From: Verrucomicrobiota bacterium
GTDB lineage: Bacteria > Verrucomicrobiota > Verrucomicrobiia > Chthoniobacterales > Chthoniobacteraceae
Assembly: GCA_003402745.1 (NCBI GenBank)
Contig: QQND01000004.1
Location: 1 to 64,000, forward strand
Direction: 5' to 3'
DNA: 64,000 nucleotides
Shown: piece by piece, positions 38,624 to 49,282 of the stretch
How the letters are laid out: every line of letters begins with the position of its first letter
How positions within the stretch are numbered: the stretch's first letter is position 1
The notes under the pieces: model-generated
Told to the model about the DNA's origin: nothing
Databases searched by the model: none
Seen by the model: the letters and a program-made list of their open reading frames with translations, nothing else
Program-made: the position numbers and the translations under genes

Positions 38624-39525
38624 CTCTTTCCGACTTGGGGGAGGACGCCGTGGTCAGGGCGCTCACCGCACTTTTACCTGAAGCCGTCCAGAGCGTGCCG
38701 CTCGGTCCTGGGGACGATTGCGCCGCCGTTGCGATTGCTGGCAGTGACGAGGTGGAGTTATTGAAGGCCGACTCGGTGGTGGAGGGGGTACATTTTCTCG
38801 CCGGGGAGGATATGCGGCGGGTTGGATGGAAGGCTCTGTGCAGGGCCATCAGTGATATCGCTGCAATGGGCGGGCTCCCGCTGCATGCGTTGGTGACGAT
38901 CGCTGCCGCGCCATCGATGCAGATGCTCGATCTCCTCGCATTTTACGAAGGGATTACGAAGGCAGCAGCTTCTCATGGCATTTCCATTGTAGGTGGGGAA
39001 ACCGGGAAGACCACGGGGCCACTGGTCTGTAGCATCTTTCTGACGGGAAAGGTTCGCGCATCAGAGTGCGTGACTCGAGGCGGAGGAAGGCCCGGAGATG
39101 TTTTGTTTGTGACTGGGCTTTTTGGCGGCTCGCTGGCGAGCGGAAGGCACCTGGATTTCAAGCCGCGGCTGGAGGAAGGCCGCTGGCTTGCGACGCACCA
39201 CTTTCGCTCGGCAATGATGGATGTTTCCGACGGGCTTGCTGCCGATCTTCCGCGCCTCGCCTTGGCGAGCAAGTGCGGGGTGAGTCTCGCTCCTGAAAGG
39301 CTGCCGCGACATGCGGGCTGCTCGGTGGAGGAGGCGCTTTGTGAGGGCGAGGATTTTGAATTGTTGCTGGCGGTTCCTGCGCAAAAAGTGGAGGGTTTGA
39401 AGCGGGATTGGAGAAGGGCGTTTCCGCTGGTGTGTCTCACCGATATTGGAAGTTTGACTGAGGCGGACAAGGGGTGCACTCCATCCGGGATTTTTACAAA
39501 AGGTGGATACGATCATTTCCAATAG
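38608..39525 (+). CDS. thiL: Thiamine-monophosphate kinase
   Basis: GDDCAAVAI; KADSVVEGVHF; VGWKALCRAISDIAAMGGLP; MMDVSDGLAADL. Confidence 0.93.
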   Translation: MAASLTLSDLGEDAVVRALTALLPEAVQSVPLGPGDDCAAVAIAGSDEVELLKADSVVEGVHFLAGEDMRRVGWKALCRAISDIAAMGGLPLHALVTIAAAPSMQMLDLLAFYEGITKAAASHGISIVGGETGKTTGPLVCSIFLTGKVRASECVTRGGGRPGDVLFVTGLFGGSLASGRHLDFKPRLEEGRWLATHHFRSAMMDVSDGLAADLPRLALASKCGVSLAPERLPRHAGCSVEEALCEGEDFELLLAVPAQKVEGLKRDWRRAFPLVCLTDIGSLTEADKGCTPSGIFTKGGYDHFQ

Positions 39526-39919
39526 TCCAGAGGACACTATCGCCGCGGGAAGGGCTCTGGCTGCGCGCCTGCGAGCAGGTGATGTGGTTGCGTTGTCTGG
39601 TGATTTGGGCGCGGGCAAGACACATTTCGCCAAGGGGGTTGTGGCTGAATTGGGTGGGGATCCAAGCGGGGTAACCAGCCCGACATTTACCCTAGTGCAC
39701 GAATATCGGGAGGGCAGTCTGCCCGTGTTCCACTTTGACTTTTACCGTCTCGAGCAGGCGCGTGAACTTCGGGGGATTGGCTGGGAGGATTATCTTCAAG
39801 AAGACGGCATTTTGCTTGTGGAGTGGGCGGACCGCTTTCCTGAGGCTTTTCCGCCAAACACGATTCATGTTCGCTTTTTAATTGGAGAGGGTTTCCAGCG
39901 GGTGCTGGAGGTATTATGA
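39503..39919 (+). CDS. tsaE: tRNA threonylcarbamoyladenosine biosynthesis ATPase TsaE
   Basis: LSGDLGAGKTHFAKGVV Walker A; SPTFTLVHEY; HFDFYRL; EWADR. GTG start overlapping thiL 3' end. Confidence 0.95.
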   Translation: MDTIISNSPEDTIAAGRALAARLRAGDVVALSGDLGAGKTHFAKGVVAELGGDPSGVTSPTFTLVHEYREGSLPVFHFDFYRLEQARELRGIGWEDYLQEDGILLVEWADRFPEAFPPNTIHVRFLIGEGFQRVLEVL

Positions 39920-40527
39920 AAACACTTTTGGCACTCGAGGCATCTTCAGATTTTGCGTCTGTGGCGCTTTGGGGGGATGGAAAAATTATTGCGAGCCGGG
40001 AGTTTGCCTCAAAGCGTTCTTTATCCGCGGATTTATTCCCGGTTCTTGCCTCGCTGCTGGACGGTGTTTTGGGTGTGGAGACGATTGTTGTGGGGCTTGG
40101 CCCGGGCTCTTATGCCGGCGTGAGAATAACCATTGCAGCGGCGCTTGGCCTGCAGAGCGTGTGGGGATGCAGGATGGTGGGGATTCCCAGTGTGGCTGCG
40201 CTTGGTTCGTTGCATGGAAGCTACCAGGCAATTGGTGACGCGCGAAGGGGGACCTGGTATTATGCTCAGGTGCGCGATGGACTGTGCGTGGAAGGGCCGC
40301 TGCTTTTGGAATCGGCTGAACATCTGAGGCTCGCGATTTCACGGGGGGCGGGGCCGGTACGCTGCTCTGAAGCAGTTGCCTCAGAATGGAATGCAGAGAG
40401 GTTTCTGCCGCAGGCTGCGCTTCTTGCGGATTTGGCGGCGCTCGGCCGTGGAATTCTTCAGCAGACCGACCTCGAGCCTCTTTATCTTCGCGCGCCGCAC
40501 ATCACGGTGGCGGTGCCGAAGTCATAG
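39916..40527 (+). CDS. tsaB: tRNA threonylcarbamoyladenosine biosynthesis protein TsaB
   Basis: LLALEASSDFASVALW; VGLGPGSYAGVRITIAAALGLQ; ATGA overlap with tsaE. Confidence 0.93.
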   Translation: MKTLLALEASSDFASVALWGDGKIIASREFASKRSLSADLFPVLASLLDGVLGVETIVVGLGPGSYAGVRITIAAALGLQSVWGCRMVGIPSVAALGSLHGSYQAIGDARRGTWYYAQVRDGLCVEGPLLLESAEHLRLAISRGAGPVRCSEAVASEWNAERFLPQAALLADLAALGRGILQQTDLEPLYLRAPHITVAVPKS

Positions 40528-40543
40528 GCCGAGGAGGAAGGGT

Positions 40544-42196
40544 TCATGCACCCTTCATGCGTGTGACACACTTCAGCAGATAGGGGAGGAGTTGTTTTTT
40601 GCGCGAAACAACACCGGTGAGTTCCCAGATATGGTGATTTTTTTGCGGGTAGTCGATGCTCGCGAGGAAGGCTGGTTCGCCACGCACTAAAAGAAGAGAG
40701 GTCTGTTCATTGATGTCAGTGACAAGCAGCGCTGAGAACAGCAGGTGGGCTGCGGCGCGCTGTTTTTCAAGTTCCTCCAGAAGTGCATCCTGCTTGGGTT
40801 CAAAGTTTGCGAAGGAGAGTTCTTCAATTTGGGCGACACTGAAACGGTAGCCATTTTCTTTGTATACCTTGGAATCCGCGCCCACTGCCTGTGCCGCAGT
40901 CATGGTTAAGAGGGGCGAGCCGACGGCGAAAATTTCGGTTGCGAGTTCGTTAGGGTCAACGCCTGCCACTTTGGCAAGCTCCGTGAGGAGATGTTTGTCC
41001 GTAGTTGTGGTTGTGGGTGAGCTCAGATTGAGGGTGTCTGAAATGAGGCCGGACATGAGGAGCCCTGCTATGGCTTTCGGGATAGGAATGCCTGCATTGT
41101 TGAAGCACATCGTCACGATGCTGCTGGTGGAGCCAACGGGGTTGTTCCAAAACAAAATGGGGGTGTGACTGGAAAAGCCGCCGAGTTTGTGGTGGTCGAG
41201 AATCTCAACGATGGGGATTTCAGCCGCGCCTCGGACCGCTTGCGTGAGTTCGTTGTGGTCGACTAAGATGAGTTGCCTGGGAACAGGTTTGATAAAGTCG
41301 GACTTCGAGAGGATGCCTACCAGCCTGCCTTCGTCATCCAAGACCGGAAAGACAAACTGACCGCTTTGTGCGGCAACTTGTCTGGCCTCCTCCAACGGAG
41401 TTTCGCAGTGAAAAGACGCGTATTCCGTCTGGACCATACTTTCCACGCGCACAGCGCCGCGTGCGAGGAGGACTGTGGAGGCGGTGTCGTGGGGAGAGGA
41501 GATCAGCGTGATTCCTGCGGCATGGGCTGCCGCTTTGATGTAGTCGGGCACTTCCAATCCGCCGGTCACAATAATGGCGTGTACGTTTTCGTCGATTGCC
41601 AGAAGTTGGACATGCGGCCTGTCTCCGACGAAAAGAATCACCTGCTTGTCTTTGTAGCGGCGCAAACGCGGAATGAAGCTGTCCTGCGCCATCGCGCACA
41701 CCATTAAAAGACTTTCGGAGGGTTCCGAGCTGAGTTGTCCGGTCACGAGTTCGCCGCCAAAGGTCGCAACAATGTCCTGAAGGGAGGCGGTGACCATACG
41801 GGCGGAATTTGCCTCATCGCGGGAGGGAAACAAGTGGTGAGTAATCTTGAAAGCGCTCAGTAGTCCGAGACAGCGGTTCCCGCCGTCAACGACGGGGAGG
41901 CCGCGCAGGCCCTTTTGGTCGATGAGTTGAATGGCGTCGTAAACCGGAGAGTCGTTTCTGACGCAAATGACTTTTGGTTGCATGACGTCACGCACGACAG
42001 GAGAGAGGTCTGTGACGAGCATTGGTGCGGCGACACCAAATTTTTTGAGAACATAATCAATGCGCTCGTTGGTGTTGCCGCAACGTGCCGCCACCACGTC
42101 CGTGAAGCCGGCGAGCTTTTTGTATTCCGCATAAGCGATTGCAGAACAGATCGAATCCATGTCTGGATTGCGGTGGCCGATGACGATGGTTTGCAT
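40544..42196 (-). CDS. Manganese-dependent (family II) inorganic pyrophosphatase with CBS pair and DRTGG domain
   Basis: VIGHRNPDMDSICSAIAYAEYK; CBS segments; VDHNELTQA; EILDHHKLG; SGLISDTLNL; GEPAFLASI...SRKKQLLP. Confidence 0.92.
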   Translation of the reverse strand: MQTIVIGHRNPDMDSICSAIAYAEYKKLAGFTDVVAARCGNTNERIDYVLKKFGVAAPMLVTDLSPVVRDVMQPKVICVRNDSPVYDAIQLIDQKGLRGLPVVDGGNRCLGLLSAFKITHHLFPSRDEANSARMVTASLQDIVATFGGELVTGQLSSEPSESLLMVCAMAQDSFIPRLRRYKDKQVILFVGDRPHVQLLAIDENVHAIIVTGGLEVPDYIKAAAHAAGITLISSPHDTASTVLLARGAVRVESMVQTEYASFHCETPLEEARQVAAQSGQFVFPVLDDEGRLVGILSKSDFIKPVPRQLILVDHNELTQAVRGAAEIPIVEILDHHKLGGFSSHTPILFWNNPVGSTSSIVTMCFNNAGIPIPKAIAGLLMSGLISDTLNLSSPTTTTTDKHLLTELAKVAGVDPNELATEIFAVGSPLLTMTAAQAVGADSKVYKENGYRFSVAQIEELSFANFEPKQDALLEELEKQRAAAHLLFSALLVTDINEQTSLLLVRGEPAFLASIDYPQKNHHIWELTGVVSRKKQLLPYLLKCVTRMKGA

Positions 42197-43019
42197 GGGA
42201 GGGGTGATCCTACGGCGCTTGTGGGGCTGGAATGAAGCGCGAATCGCTACAATTTGGGAGCCTTGTGAAAAACAGGATGCGCCCGCGTCGACCTTAGCCG
42301 GGCGCGGGTATTGGGTTTGAGTTCGAACGATGCATGGAGATCTCCGTGTGGTTCCGTTTTGTGCGCTCGGAAAAAATGAAATCTGGAGACCGAAACCAAG
42401 CGCATCCCCAAGGCGGTCTCGCTACGGGAGGGGCGCGAATTTGTGGTGCTGCCCCAAAGAGACGTGGTCGAAGTCTTGTTGGCCGGAAGGCTGGCGTCTT
42501 TCTTCAAGTCCTAAGCAATACGACAACAGGCCAAATCCTTGGAGATGCTTACGAAGAATCAAATGGATATGCACGATGACGATTTAAGCGTCAAAGTGGG
42601 AGTTCCGACTCCCTATGAAAATAAGCCGCCTCAAGGATGCTGACGTTTCGAAGGGGAAATGCCTGGCATTGGGTATTGATGAGACTTACTGCGGGGGTGC
42701 AGTCCCGCAAAGAAGATGTAAACCAATCAATGCGAATTATTTAAATATTTGTTTTGAAGCCTCGGCACATCTATTTTGAGCGGCGAGTGGCTGGGAAATG
42801 TGGGATTGGTCTAGTCGCCGATCTATTTTTCCTTAGCCCTAAATTGCCGAAGGTGTGGACACAAAGCCGACTTTGTGGCACAGCCTCCCTCTTGATTTCG
42901 ATTTCGGTTCGTTTTGAAAGACACAGCAACGTTCTGCGTAGTTCCGCAATCTGCTGTTATTTTTTGGAACGGATTCGGTTCTTAATCAGTTCCTTTTAGT
43001 GATTGAACATCTATTAGAC

Positions 43020-45977
43020 ATGCCCAAAACATCCAAAAAAACGAAACCCGCCGCGAAGACGAGTGGCGCAGCGAAACCTGCAGCGAAGGCTGCGCACAAG
43101 AGCCCTGAAACAGCTTCGCGCCAGAAGGCTCAGAAGTACGTGTACACCTGGGGCGATGGCAAGGCCGACGGCGACGGTTCGCAGAAGGCGCTCCTCGGCG
43201 GCAAAGGTGCAAACCTTGCAGAGATGACCCGAATCGGTCTTCCCGTGCCTCCTGGATTTACGATTTCAACGGAGGTTTGTTCCTATTTTTACGACAACGT
43301 CAAATCCTATCCTCCCGTCCTGCAGTCCCAAGTGGAAGCTGGCGTGAAGAATATGGAGCGCATCATGGGATGCGGTTTTGGAGATGACAAAAACATGCCC
43401 CTTCTTGTGGCGGTGCGCTCAGGCGCCCGCGACTCCATGCCGGGCATGATGGATACTATTTTGAATCTTGGTCTGAATGACCAGACCGTGCTTTCCCTCG
43501 CGAAGGCGACCAACAATGAGCGGTTCGCGTGGGATTGCTACCGTCGCTTTGTGCAGATGTACGGCGACGTGGTGCTTGGAGTGCAGAAGCGCGAAGGAGA
43601 AGACCACGAACCGTTCGAGGTCGTCATCGAAGAGTACAAGCACGAGCACTATCACGCTGAACTTTTGGACAGCGAGTTGACGGCCGCCGACCATCAAGAA
43701 CTGGTCAAGCGCTTCAAGAAGCTCGTCAAAGACCGCACTGGGAAAAGCTTCCCGGCGAATGTTTACGATCAGCTCAAGGGAGCCGTCGGAGCCGTGTTTA
43801 GTTCCTGGATGAATGACCGCGCCATCGTGTACCGCCGCAAATACAATATCCCAGCGGCATGGGGCACGGCAGTGAACGTACAGGCGATGGTGTACGGGAA
43901 CACAGGGCCGACTTCCGGTTCCGGCGTGGCCTTTACCCGTAATCCAGCCAATGGCGTGAATGAATTCTACGGAGAGTTCCTTATCAACGCCCAGGGCGAA
44001 GATGTTGTAGCAGGGGTGCGTACTCCCGAGCCCGTGTCGCGCTTAAAGAAGGAGATGCCCAAGCCCTTCGCCGAGCTCATGAAAGTCCGTGCGATCTTGG
44101 AAAAACACTTCAAGGACGTTCAGGATGTGGAGTTTACCGTCCAAGAAGGCCGGTTGTTCATGCTGCAGACCCGCAACGGAAAACGCACGGCGGCGGCGGC
44201 ACTCAAGTTCTCGATGGACATGTACAAGGAAAAGCTTATCGACTGGGAGACTGCGGTTTTGCGCAATCCCGCCGATCAGCTTGACCAGTTGCTTGCTCCG
44301 ATTTTTGATCCCGCGGAAGTCAAGAAAGCCAAGGCTCTGGCCAAAGGCCTCCCGGCAGGCCCCGGCGCCGCTTCCGGCAAGATCTACCTCAACGCCGACC
44401 GCGCTGCAGCCGCAGCACATGAGAAAAACGAGCACGTATTGCTCGTGCGCAACGAGACCTCTCCGGAAGATCTCCGCGGGATGATTGCCGCCGAGGGGAT
44501 TCTCACAGCGAAAGGCGGGGTGTCCTCGCATGCGGCGCTCGTGGCAAGGCAGATGGGCAAGGTTTGTATCTGCGGCGCGTCGGACGTTTTAATCAACTAC
44601 GAGAAGAAGACGGTGACGATTTCCGGCCAGGTGTTCAAAGAAGGGGACTTCCTCTCCATCGATGGAACCAGCGGGATTGTTTATGGCGGCAAGCTGAAGA
44701 CCTCCCCCAGCGAGATCATCACGGGCACCATCAGCAACAACAAGGCGGCCCAGAAGACGGAGAAGTTCAAGCACTTCCAGCAGTTGATGAAATGGTGCTC
44801 GCAGGCCACCCGCCTCGCCGTTCGCACCAATGCAGACACGCCCGAGCAGACCGCCAACGCGATCGCCTTCGGAGCGACTGGCATCGGGCTGACGCGCACT
44901 GAACACATGTTCTTCGAAGGGAACCGGATTGATGCCGTTCGGGAGATGATTCTTGCCGACACTAAGGAGGGGCGTGAGAAGGCTCTGGCAAAAATCCTGC
45001 CCTACCAGCGTGCAGACTTCGCGGGAATTTTCAAGGCGCTTAAAGGCTTCCCAGCCACCATCCGCCTTCTCGATCCCCCGCTTCACGAGTTCGTTCCGCA
45101 CGACTCTGCCGCGCAGGCTGACTTGGCGGCCAAGCTTAAGTTGTCTCCCGCAAAAGTTGCGGAGCGCGTGGCTGCGCTGCACGAAGCCAACCCGATGCTC
45201 GGGCATCGCGGATGCCGGCTTGGGATCGCATATCCCGAAATCACAGCCACTCAGGCCCGCGCCATTTTTGAGGCCGCCGCCGATGTTCAGAAAAAGGGCA
45301 TCAAGGTGAAGCCCGAGGTGATGATTCCCCTGGTCGGATACAAGCGCGAGTTGGATCTGCAGGTGGCTATCGTTCACGAAGTTGCTGCGCAGGTGCAGAA
45401 GGAAAAGAAGGTGAAGCTGAGCTACCAGGTTGGGACGATGATTGAAGTGCCGCGTGGCGCTTTGACTGCGGATGAAATCGCCCAGACGGCTGAGTTCTTC
45501 AGTTTTGGAACGAACGATCTGACCCAGACTGCTCTCGGAATCAGCCGTGATGACATGGGCAACTTCCTCAACGCCTACGTCGAAAACGAAGTGTTCTCCA
45601 AGAACCCTTTTGCAAGTCTTGACCAGAGCGGGGTTGGGCAGTTGGTGAAAATCGCCATCGAGAAAGGGCGCTCTACGCGTCCCGACATCAAGCTGGGAAT
45701 CTGCGGTGAACACGGCGGGGATCCTGAATCGGTGAAATTCTTCCACCGGGTCGGTCTCAACTACGTCAGTTGCTCGCCCTTCCGCGTGCCCGTTGCGCGG
45801 TTGGCCGCCGCCCAGGCTGCCATTGAAGAGAAACGCGCCCTTGGACACAGCGCGCCAGCCAAGAAGGCGTCTGTGAAAAAGAAGGCTGCGGCACCTGCAA
45901 AAAAGACCGTTGCAGTGGCTTCCAAGAAGGCTGCCGCCGTGAAGGCGAAGGCTGTTACGAAGAGGGCTTCGAAGTAG
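43020..45977 (+). CDS. ppdK: Pyruvate, phosphate dikinase with Lys/Ala-rich N- and C-terminal tails
   Basis: [124 protein letters not shown]. Confidence 0.97.
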   Translation: MPKTSKKTKPAAKTSGAAKPAAKAAHKSPETASRQKAQKYVYTWGDGKADGDGSQKALLGGKGANLAEMTRIGLPVPPGFTISTEVCSYFYDNVKSYPPVLQSQVEAGVKNMERIMGCGFGDDKNMPLLVAVRSGARDSMPGMMDTILNLGLNDQTVLSLAKATNNERFAWDCYRRFVQMYGDVVLGVQKREGEDHEPFEVVIEEYKHEHYHAELLDSELTAADHQELVKRFKKLVKDRTGKSFPANVYDQLKGAVGAVFSSWMNDRAIVYRRKYNIPAAWGTAVNVQAMVYGNTGPTSGSGVAFTRNPANGVNEFYGEFLINAQGEDVVAGVRTPEPVSRLKKEMPKPFAELMKVRAILEKHFKDVQDVEFTVQEGRLFMLQTRNGKRTAAAALKFSMDMYKEKLIDWETAVLRNPADQLDQLLAPIFDPAEVKKAKALAKGLPAGPGAASGKIYLNADRAAAAAHEKNEHVLLVRNETSPEDLRGMIAAEGILTAKGGVSSHAALVARQMGKVCICGASDVLINYEKKTVTISGQVFKEGDFLSIDGTSGIVYGGKLKTSPSEIITGTISNNKAAQKTEKFKHFQQLMKWCSQATRLAVRTNADTPEQTANAIAFGATGIGLTRTEHMFFEGNRIDAVREMILADTKEGREKALAKILPYQRADFAGIFKALKGFPATIRLLDPPLHEFVPHDSAAQADLAAKLKLSPAKVAERVAALHEANPMLGHRGCRLGIAYPEITATQARAIFEAAADVQKKGIKVKPEVMIPLVGYKRELDLQVAIVHEVAAQVQKEKKVKLSYQVGTMIEVPRGALTADEIAQTAEFFSFGTNDLTQTALGISRDDMGNFLNAYVENEVFSKNPFASLDQSGVGQLVKIAIEKGRSTRPDIKLGICGEHGGDPESVKFFHRVGLNYVSCSPFRVPVARLAAAQAAIEEKRALGHSAPAKKASVKKKAAAPAKKTVAVASKKAAAVKAKAVTKRASK

Positions 45978-46005
45978 AAAAGCGCTTGCGGTAAACGTTA
46001 AATTC

Positions 46006-46041
46006 AAAAACCGCCCCTGGGAAACTTGGGGCGGTTTTTTT
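46006..46041 (+). terminator. Rho-independent terminator after ppdK
   Basis: aaccgcccc-tgggaaactt-ggggcggtt followed by a T run. Confidence 0.85.
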
Positions 46042-46113
46042 GATGTCGGCAGGGCTCGTTCGCCTTGGGCCCCTGGTGAGGGACTTCACACATGGGGGGC
46101 GAGGGAGAAAGGT

Positions 46114-46641
46114 TTAGCGGAGACTGGCTGCTTTTTTGACCGAGGCAACGATCTCCGCATCGTTGTCTCCGCAGTCCCAGACGAGTTTGAGAAAGCTTGG
46201 AAGCGTCATGCCCATGCGAATAACAAAAGGCCGGTCGCCGCCGCATCCATACATGAGGTCCGGGGGCATTTCGCCGCGAAGTTTTAGCCGAGCCTTCACG
46301 ATCAGTCTGGGCAGCCAAGCAATGCCGTCCACGGCCTGAGATTTCGGAGGGAGAGATTCCATGGAGGCAGTGTGGGAGGAGGGAATCTCGTTCATGATTT
46401 CTTTGAAGTAGCAGTGGCGAAGCACCTGGATGCCGTACACGGTCTCGAAGTCGGGTTCGCCATAGCTTTGGAGATCGTCGACGAAATCAAACATTTCTTG
46501 AGCTGAACAGCCACTGGAATGCAGGAACTCCAAGGCCCCTGGGGTGAACATGTTTGTCGGTGAGCGGTGGCCCGCTTTCCATGCTGCCACACCCTGGCTG
46601 TGGACTTCGTTGAGCAGGGTTTTCCAAGCATCGTCAGTCAT
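46114..46641 (-). CDS. DUF5069 domain-containing protein
   Basis: WLPRLIVKARLKLRGEMPPDLMYGCGGDRPFVIRMGMTLPSFLKLVWDCGDNDAEI. Confidence 0.8.
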   Translation of the reverse strand: MTDDAWKTLLNEVHSQGVAAWKAGHRSPTNMFTPGALEFLHSSGCSAQEMFDFVDDLQSYGEPDFETVYGIQVLRHCYFKEIMNEIPSSHTASMESLPPKSQAVDGIAWLPRLIVKARLKLRGEMPPDLMYGCGGDRPFVIRMGMTLPSFLKLVWDCGDNDAEIVASVKKAASLR

Positions 46642-46726
46642 CCGTTTGTTTTAACATGATTGAAAGACGGGGTCGATCCCGCGCTTGAGTTTGTCTGTGT
46701 GACGCTTGGTTTCGGGGGTCAGGCGC

Positions 46727-46761
46727 CAAAAAAGGGGCAGGAACCTTTCGGATCCTGCCCC
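46727..46761 (-). terminator. Rho-independent terminator for the ThuA gene
   Basis: aaaaaa then ggggcagga...tcctgcccc on the plus strand; on the minus strand this is a stem followed by a T run. Confidence 0.75.
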
Positions 46762-46787
46762 TGGCAAATCAATGACGGAACGAGGGG

Positions 46788-47615
46788 TTACTTTGCGTAG
46801 CCTTCTTTTGGAGTGCCGTCTTTGTTTAAGTGGTTCGTGGCCCAGAGCGCGCCGCGGGCGACAAAGTTGAGGTACCGTTCATCAGAAACCGTGTCGTTGT
46901 TGTGGCCGATGGTGTTGCTAAAGACACGCGTCTTACCCTTGTAGAGGTTGGTCCATGCGGTTACGAATTCCATTTCTTTTTCGGTGCCGTCCTTGTTTTT
47001 TACCAGTTGCTTCCCTTTTGTGATGGGCTTTGCAGTGTCGAACACCTTGACGTTGTTATAGAGTTCCTCCTTGAGGGTAGTCCAGTCGGGAAGGTCTTTG
47101 GAGAGGGGTTCCTCCTTGTCGAGATGGCTGATGCTGATGGGTTCTTGCGGGCCGTGGCCGCTGGACTGGAGGCCGAGGTATTCGAACCAGAGGCCGTGCG
47201 GTGTGCCGAACTCCGCGGGCTCTGAGGCTTTGCCGATGCGGTAGCAATGCATGGCGCAGTGCAGATTCAAGCCAGGGGTGCCGTCGATGTGCGGCTTGAG
47301 GACGCCACGAATGACTTCTTCGTCGTCAATGGATGCGGCGCATTCGTCGTGGATGACGAGGTCGAAGCCTTTGGCGTAATCTGGATTGCCGTAAATTTCG
47401 AGTGGGGGCTTGGTGCTTTTGTCGTCGGTATGGACTTGGACGACTTCCGCATTGAGGCGACTTTCAAGGCCCGCTTTCAGGATATCTTTCTGTTTGGGGT
47501 AATCGTGACAGCAACCGCCGGTGATGAGGAGGATTCGGAGAGGTTTGGGCGCCTGAGCGTAGGCGCTACCGAGAAGCAGTCCTAAAGAAAGGAGAATAGA
47601 CGGAAGGATTTTCAT
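46788..47615 (-). CDS. ThuA domain-containing protein
   Basis: Signal peptide; ILLITGGCCHDYPKQKDILKAGLESR; LVIHDECAASIDDEEV; GKTRVFSNTIGHNNDT. Confidence 0.88.
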   Translation of the reverse strand: MKILPSILLSLGLLLGSAYAQAPKPLRILLITGGCCHDYPKQKDILKAGLESRLNAEVVQVHTDDKSTKPPLEIYGNPDYAKGFDLVIHDECAASIDDEEVIRGVLKPHIDGTPGLNLHCAMHCYRIGKASEPAEFGTPHGLWFEYLGLQSSGHGPQEPISISHLDKEEPLSKDLPDWTTLKEELYNNVKVFDTAKPITKGKQLVKNKDGTEKEMEFVTAWTNLYKGKTRVFSNTIGHNNDTVSDERYLNFVARGALWATNHLNKDGTPKEGYAK

Positions 47616-47734
47616 GATTGGGTGGAGAGCAGACACGCTCTGTATACCAACAATCAAGCCGCGATCGAGTTAAGTTCTTAGGGAGGAAACTCTCGTCTCG
47701 ACACCTTGGGTCCTGGACGCTTCGATGGCTTTTT

Positions 47735-49282
47735 ATGAGCAAGCTTTGGGATCGTTACCAGCAGTATCATCTTTCTCACCATGGACTGGGCATCTCTCTG
47801 GATGTTTCCCGGATGGGTTTCAGTGGGGAGTTTTTGTCTCGCATGGACGCTCCGGCGCGCAGCGCTTTGGAGTCCATGGCGGCGCTTGAAGCCGGTGCGG
47901 AAGCCAATCCCGACGAGCACCGCATGGTTGGCCACTACTGGCTGCGCAACGCCGGCCTTGCCCCATCGGCCGAGTTGGGCAAAACGATTGCCGACACCAA
48001 TGCTGCGATTCACCGTTTTGCGGCCCAGGTTCACGAGTCGGGTGAATTCACGGACGTTCTCGTTATTGGAATCGGCGGTTCTGCGCTCGGGCCCCAGTTT
48101 ATTTCCGACGCGTTGGGCACCCACGAAAATCCGATTCGATTGCACTTTTTAGACAATACGGATCCGGACGGGATGGACCGGGTGTTTGAATCGCTGCAGG
48201 GCCGTTTGGATCACACGTTGACAGTGGTGATTTCAAAGTCTGGTGGAACGAAGGAGACCCGGAATGGGATGCTCGAAGCCAAGCGCCAGTACGAACTGGC
48301 TGGAGTTCCCTTCGGAGCGCGAGCTGTGGCTGTGACAGGCGACGGGAGTGAATTGGATGTTTACGCCAAAACCAACGGTTGGCTGACTCGCTTTCCGATG
48401 TGGGACTGGGTTGGGGGCCGCACGTCGGTAATGAGCGCAGTGGGAATGGTTCCGCTCATGCTGCAGGGGATTCCGATGGAACGGTTGCTCCTCGGGGCTG
48501 CGGAGATGGATGTTTGGACGCGCTGCGCGGAGCCACTCAAGAATCCGGCGATGCTCCTTGCTTTGATGTGGCATTACGCGGGCAACGGAAAGGGGGAGAA
48601 GGATATGGTCGTTCTGCCTTACAAGGACAGGCTGGTGCTTTTTTCCAAATATCTTCAACAGCTTGTGATGGAGTCCCTCGGCAAGCGTCATGATTTGGAT
48701 GGGAAGGAAGTTCATCAAGGGATCGCTGTCTATGGCAACAAGGGTTCAACCGATCAGCACGCGTACGTGCAGCAGCTGCGCGATGGCGTGCATAACTTTT
48801 TCGTCACTTTTGTAGAAGTGCGCAAGGATCGCTCCAGCGCCGGATTCGACGTTGAGCCCAACACGACAACGGGGGATTATCTGCAGGGCTTTTTGCGAGG
48901 GACGCGCTCAGCGCTTTTTGACAGCGGTCGCGAGTCCATCACGGTGAGTCTGCCGGAAGTGAGCCCTGAGGCTGTGGGCGCTTTGATTGCCTTGTACGAG
49001 CGTGCGGTTGGTTTTTATGGCTCGTTGGTGCACGTCAACGCATACCATCAACCCGGCGTGGAGGCGGGAAAGAAGGCGGCATCGGCTGTTTTGTCGCTAC
49101 AGCATCAGGTGCTTGGAGCCCTTACAAAGGAGGCGCAGACTGCGTCGGAGATGGGGGCGTTGTTGGGGGCTGATCCGGAGGACGTCTATCATGTGCTGCA
49201 ACACCTGAGTGCCAACCGTGCCTCGGTCCATTTGCATGCGGGCGGAAGTCCAAATGTGGACCGATTTAGCCTCACGGCATGA
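47735..49282 (+). CDS. pgi: Glucose-6-phosphate isomerase
   Basis: [67 protein letters not shown]. Confidence 0.92.
   Translation: MSKLWDRYQQYHLSHHGLGISLDVSRMGFSGEFLSRMDAPARSALESMAALEAGAEANPDEHRMVGHYWLRNAGLAPSAELGKTIADTNAAIHRFAAQVHESGEFTDVLVIGIGGSALGPQFISDALGTHENPIRLHFLDNTDPDGMDRVFESLQGRLDHTLTVVISKSGGTKETRNGMLEAKRQYELAGVPFGARAVAVTGDGSELDVYAKTNGWLTRFPMWDWVGGRTSVMSAVGMVPLMLQGIPMERLLLGAAEMDVWTRCAEPLKNPAMLLALMWHYAGNGKGEKDMVVLPYKDRLVLFSKYLQQLVMESLGKRHDLDGKEVHQGIAVYGNKGSTDQHAYVQQLRDGVHNFFVTFVEVRKDRSSAGFDVEPNTTTGDYLQGFLRGTRSALFDSGRESITVSLPEVSPEAVGALIALYERAVGFYGSLVHVNAYHQPGVEAGKKAASAVLSLQHQVLGALTKEAQTASEMGALLGADPEDVYHVLQHLSANRASVHLHAGGSPNVDRFSLTA

Noticed and set aside
42660-42740. GC hairpin-like segment (gcgggggtgcagtcccgc) suggestive of intron or structured RNA
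   Set aside because: Too short, no flanking domain structure of a group II intron or riboswitch that I could identify.
44589-46007. 472-aa minus-strand ORF
   Set aside because: Fully antisense to ppdK, whose frame has strong family motifs; long shadow ORFs are expected in GC-rich DNA.
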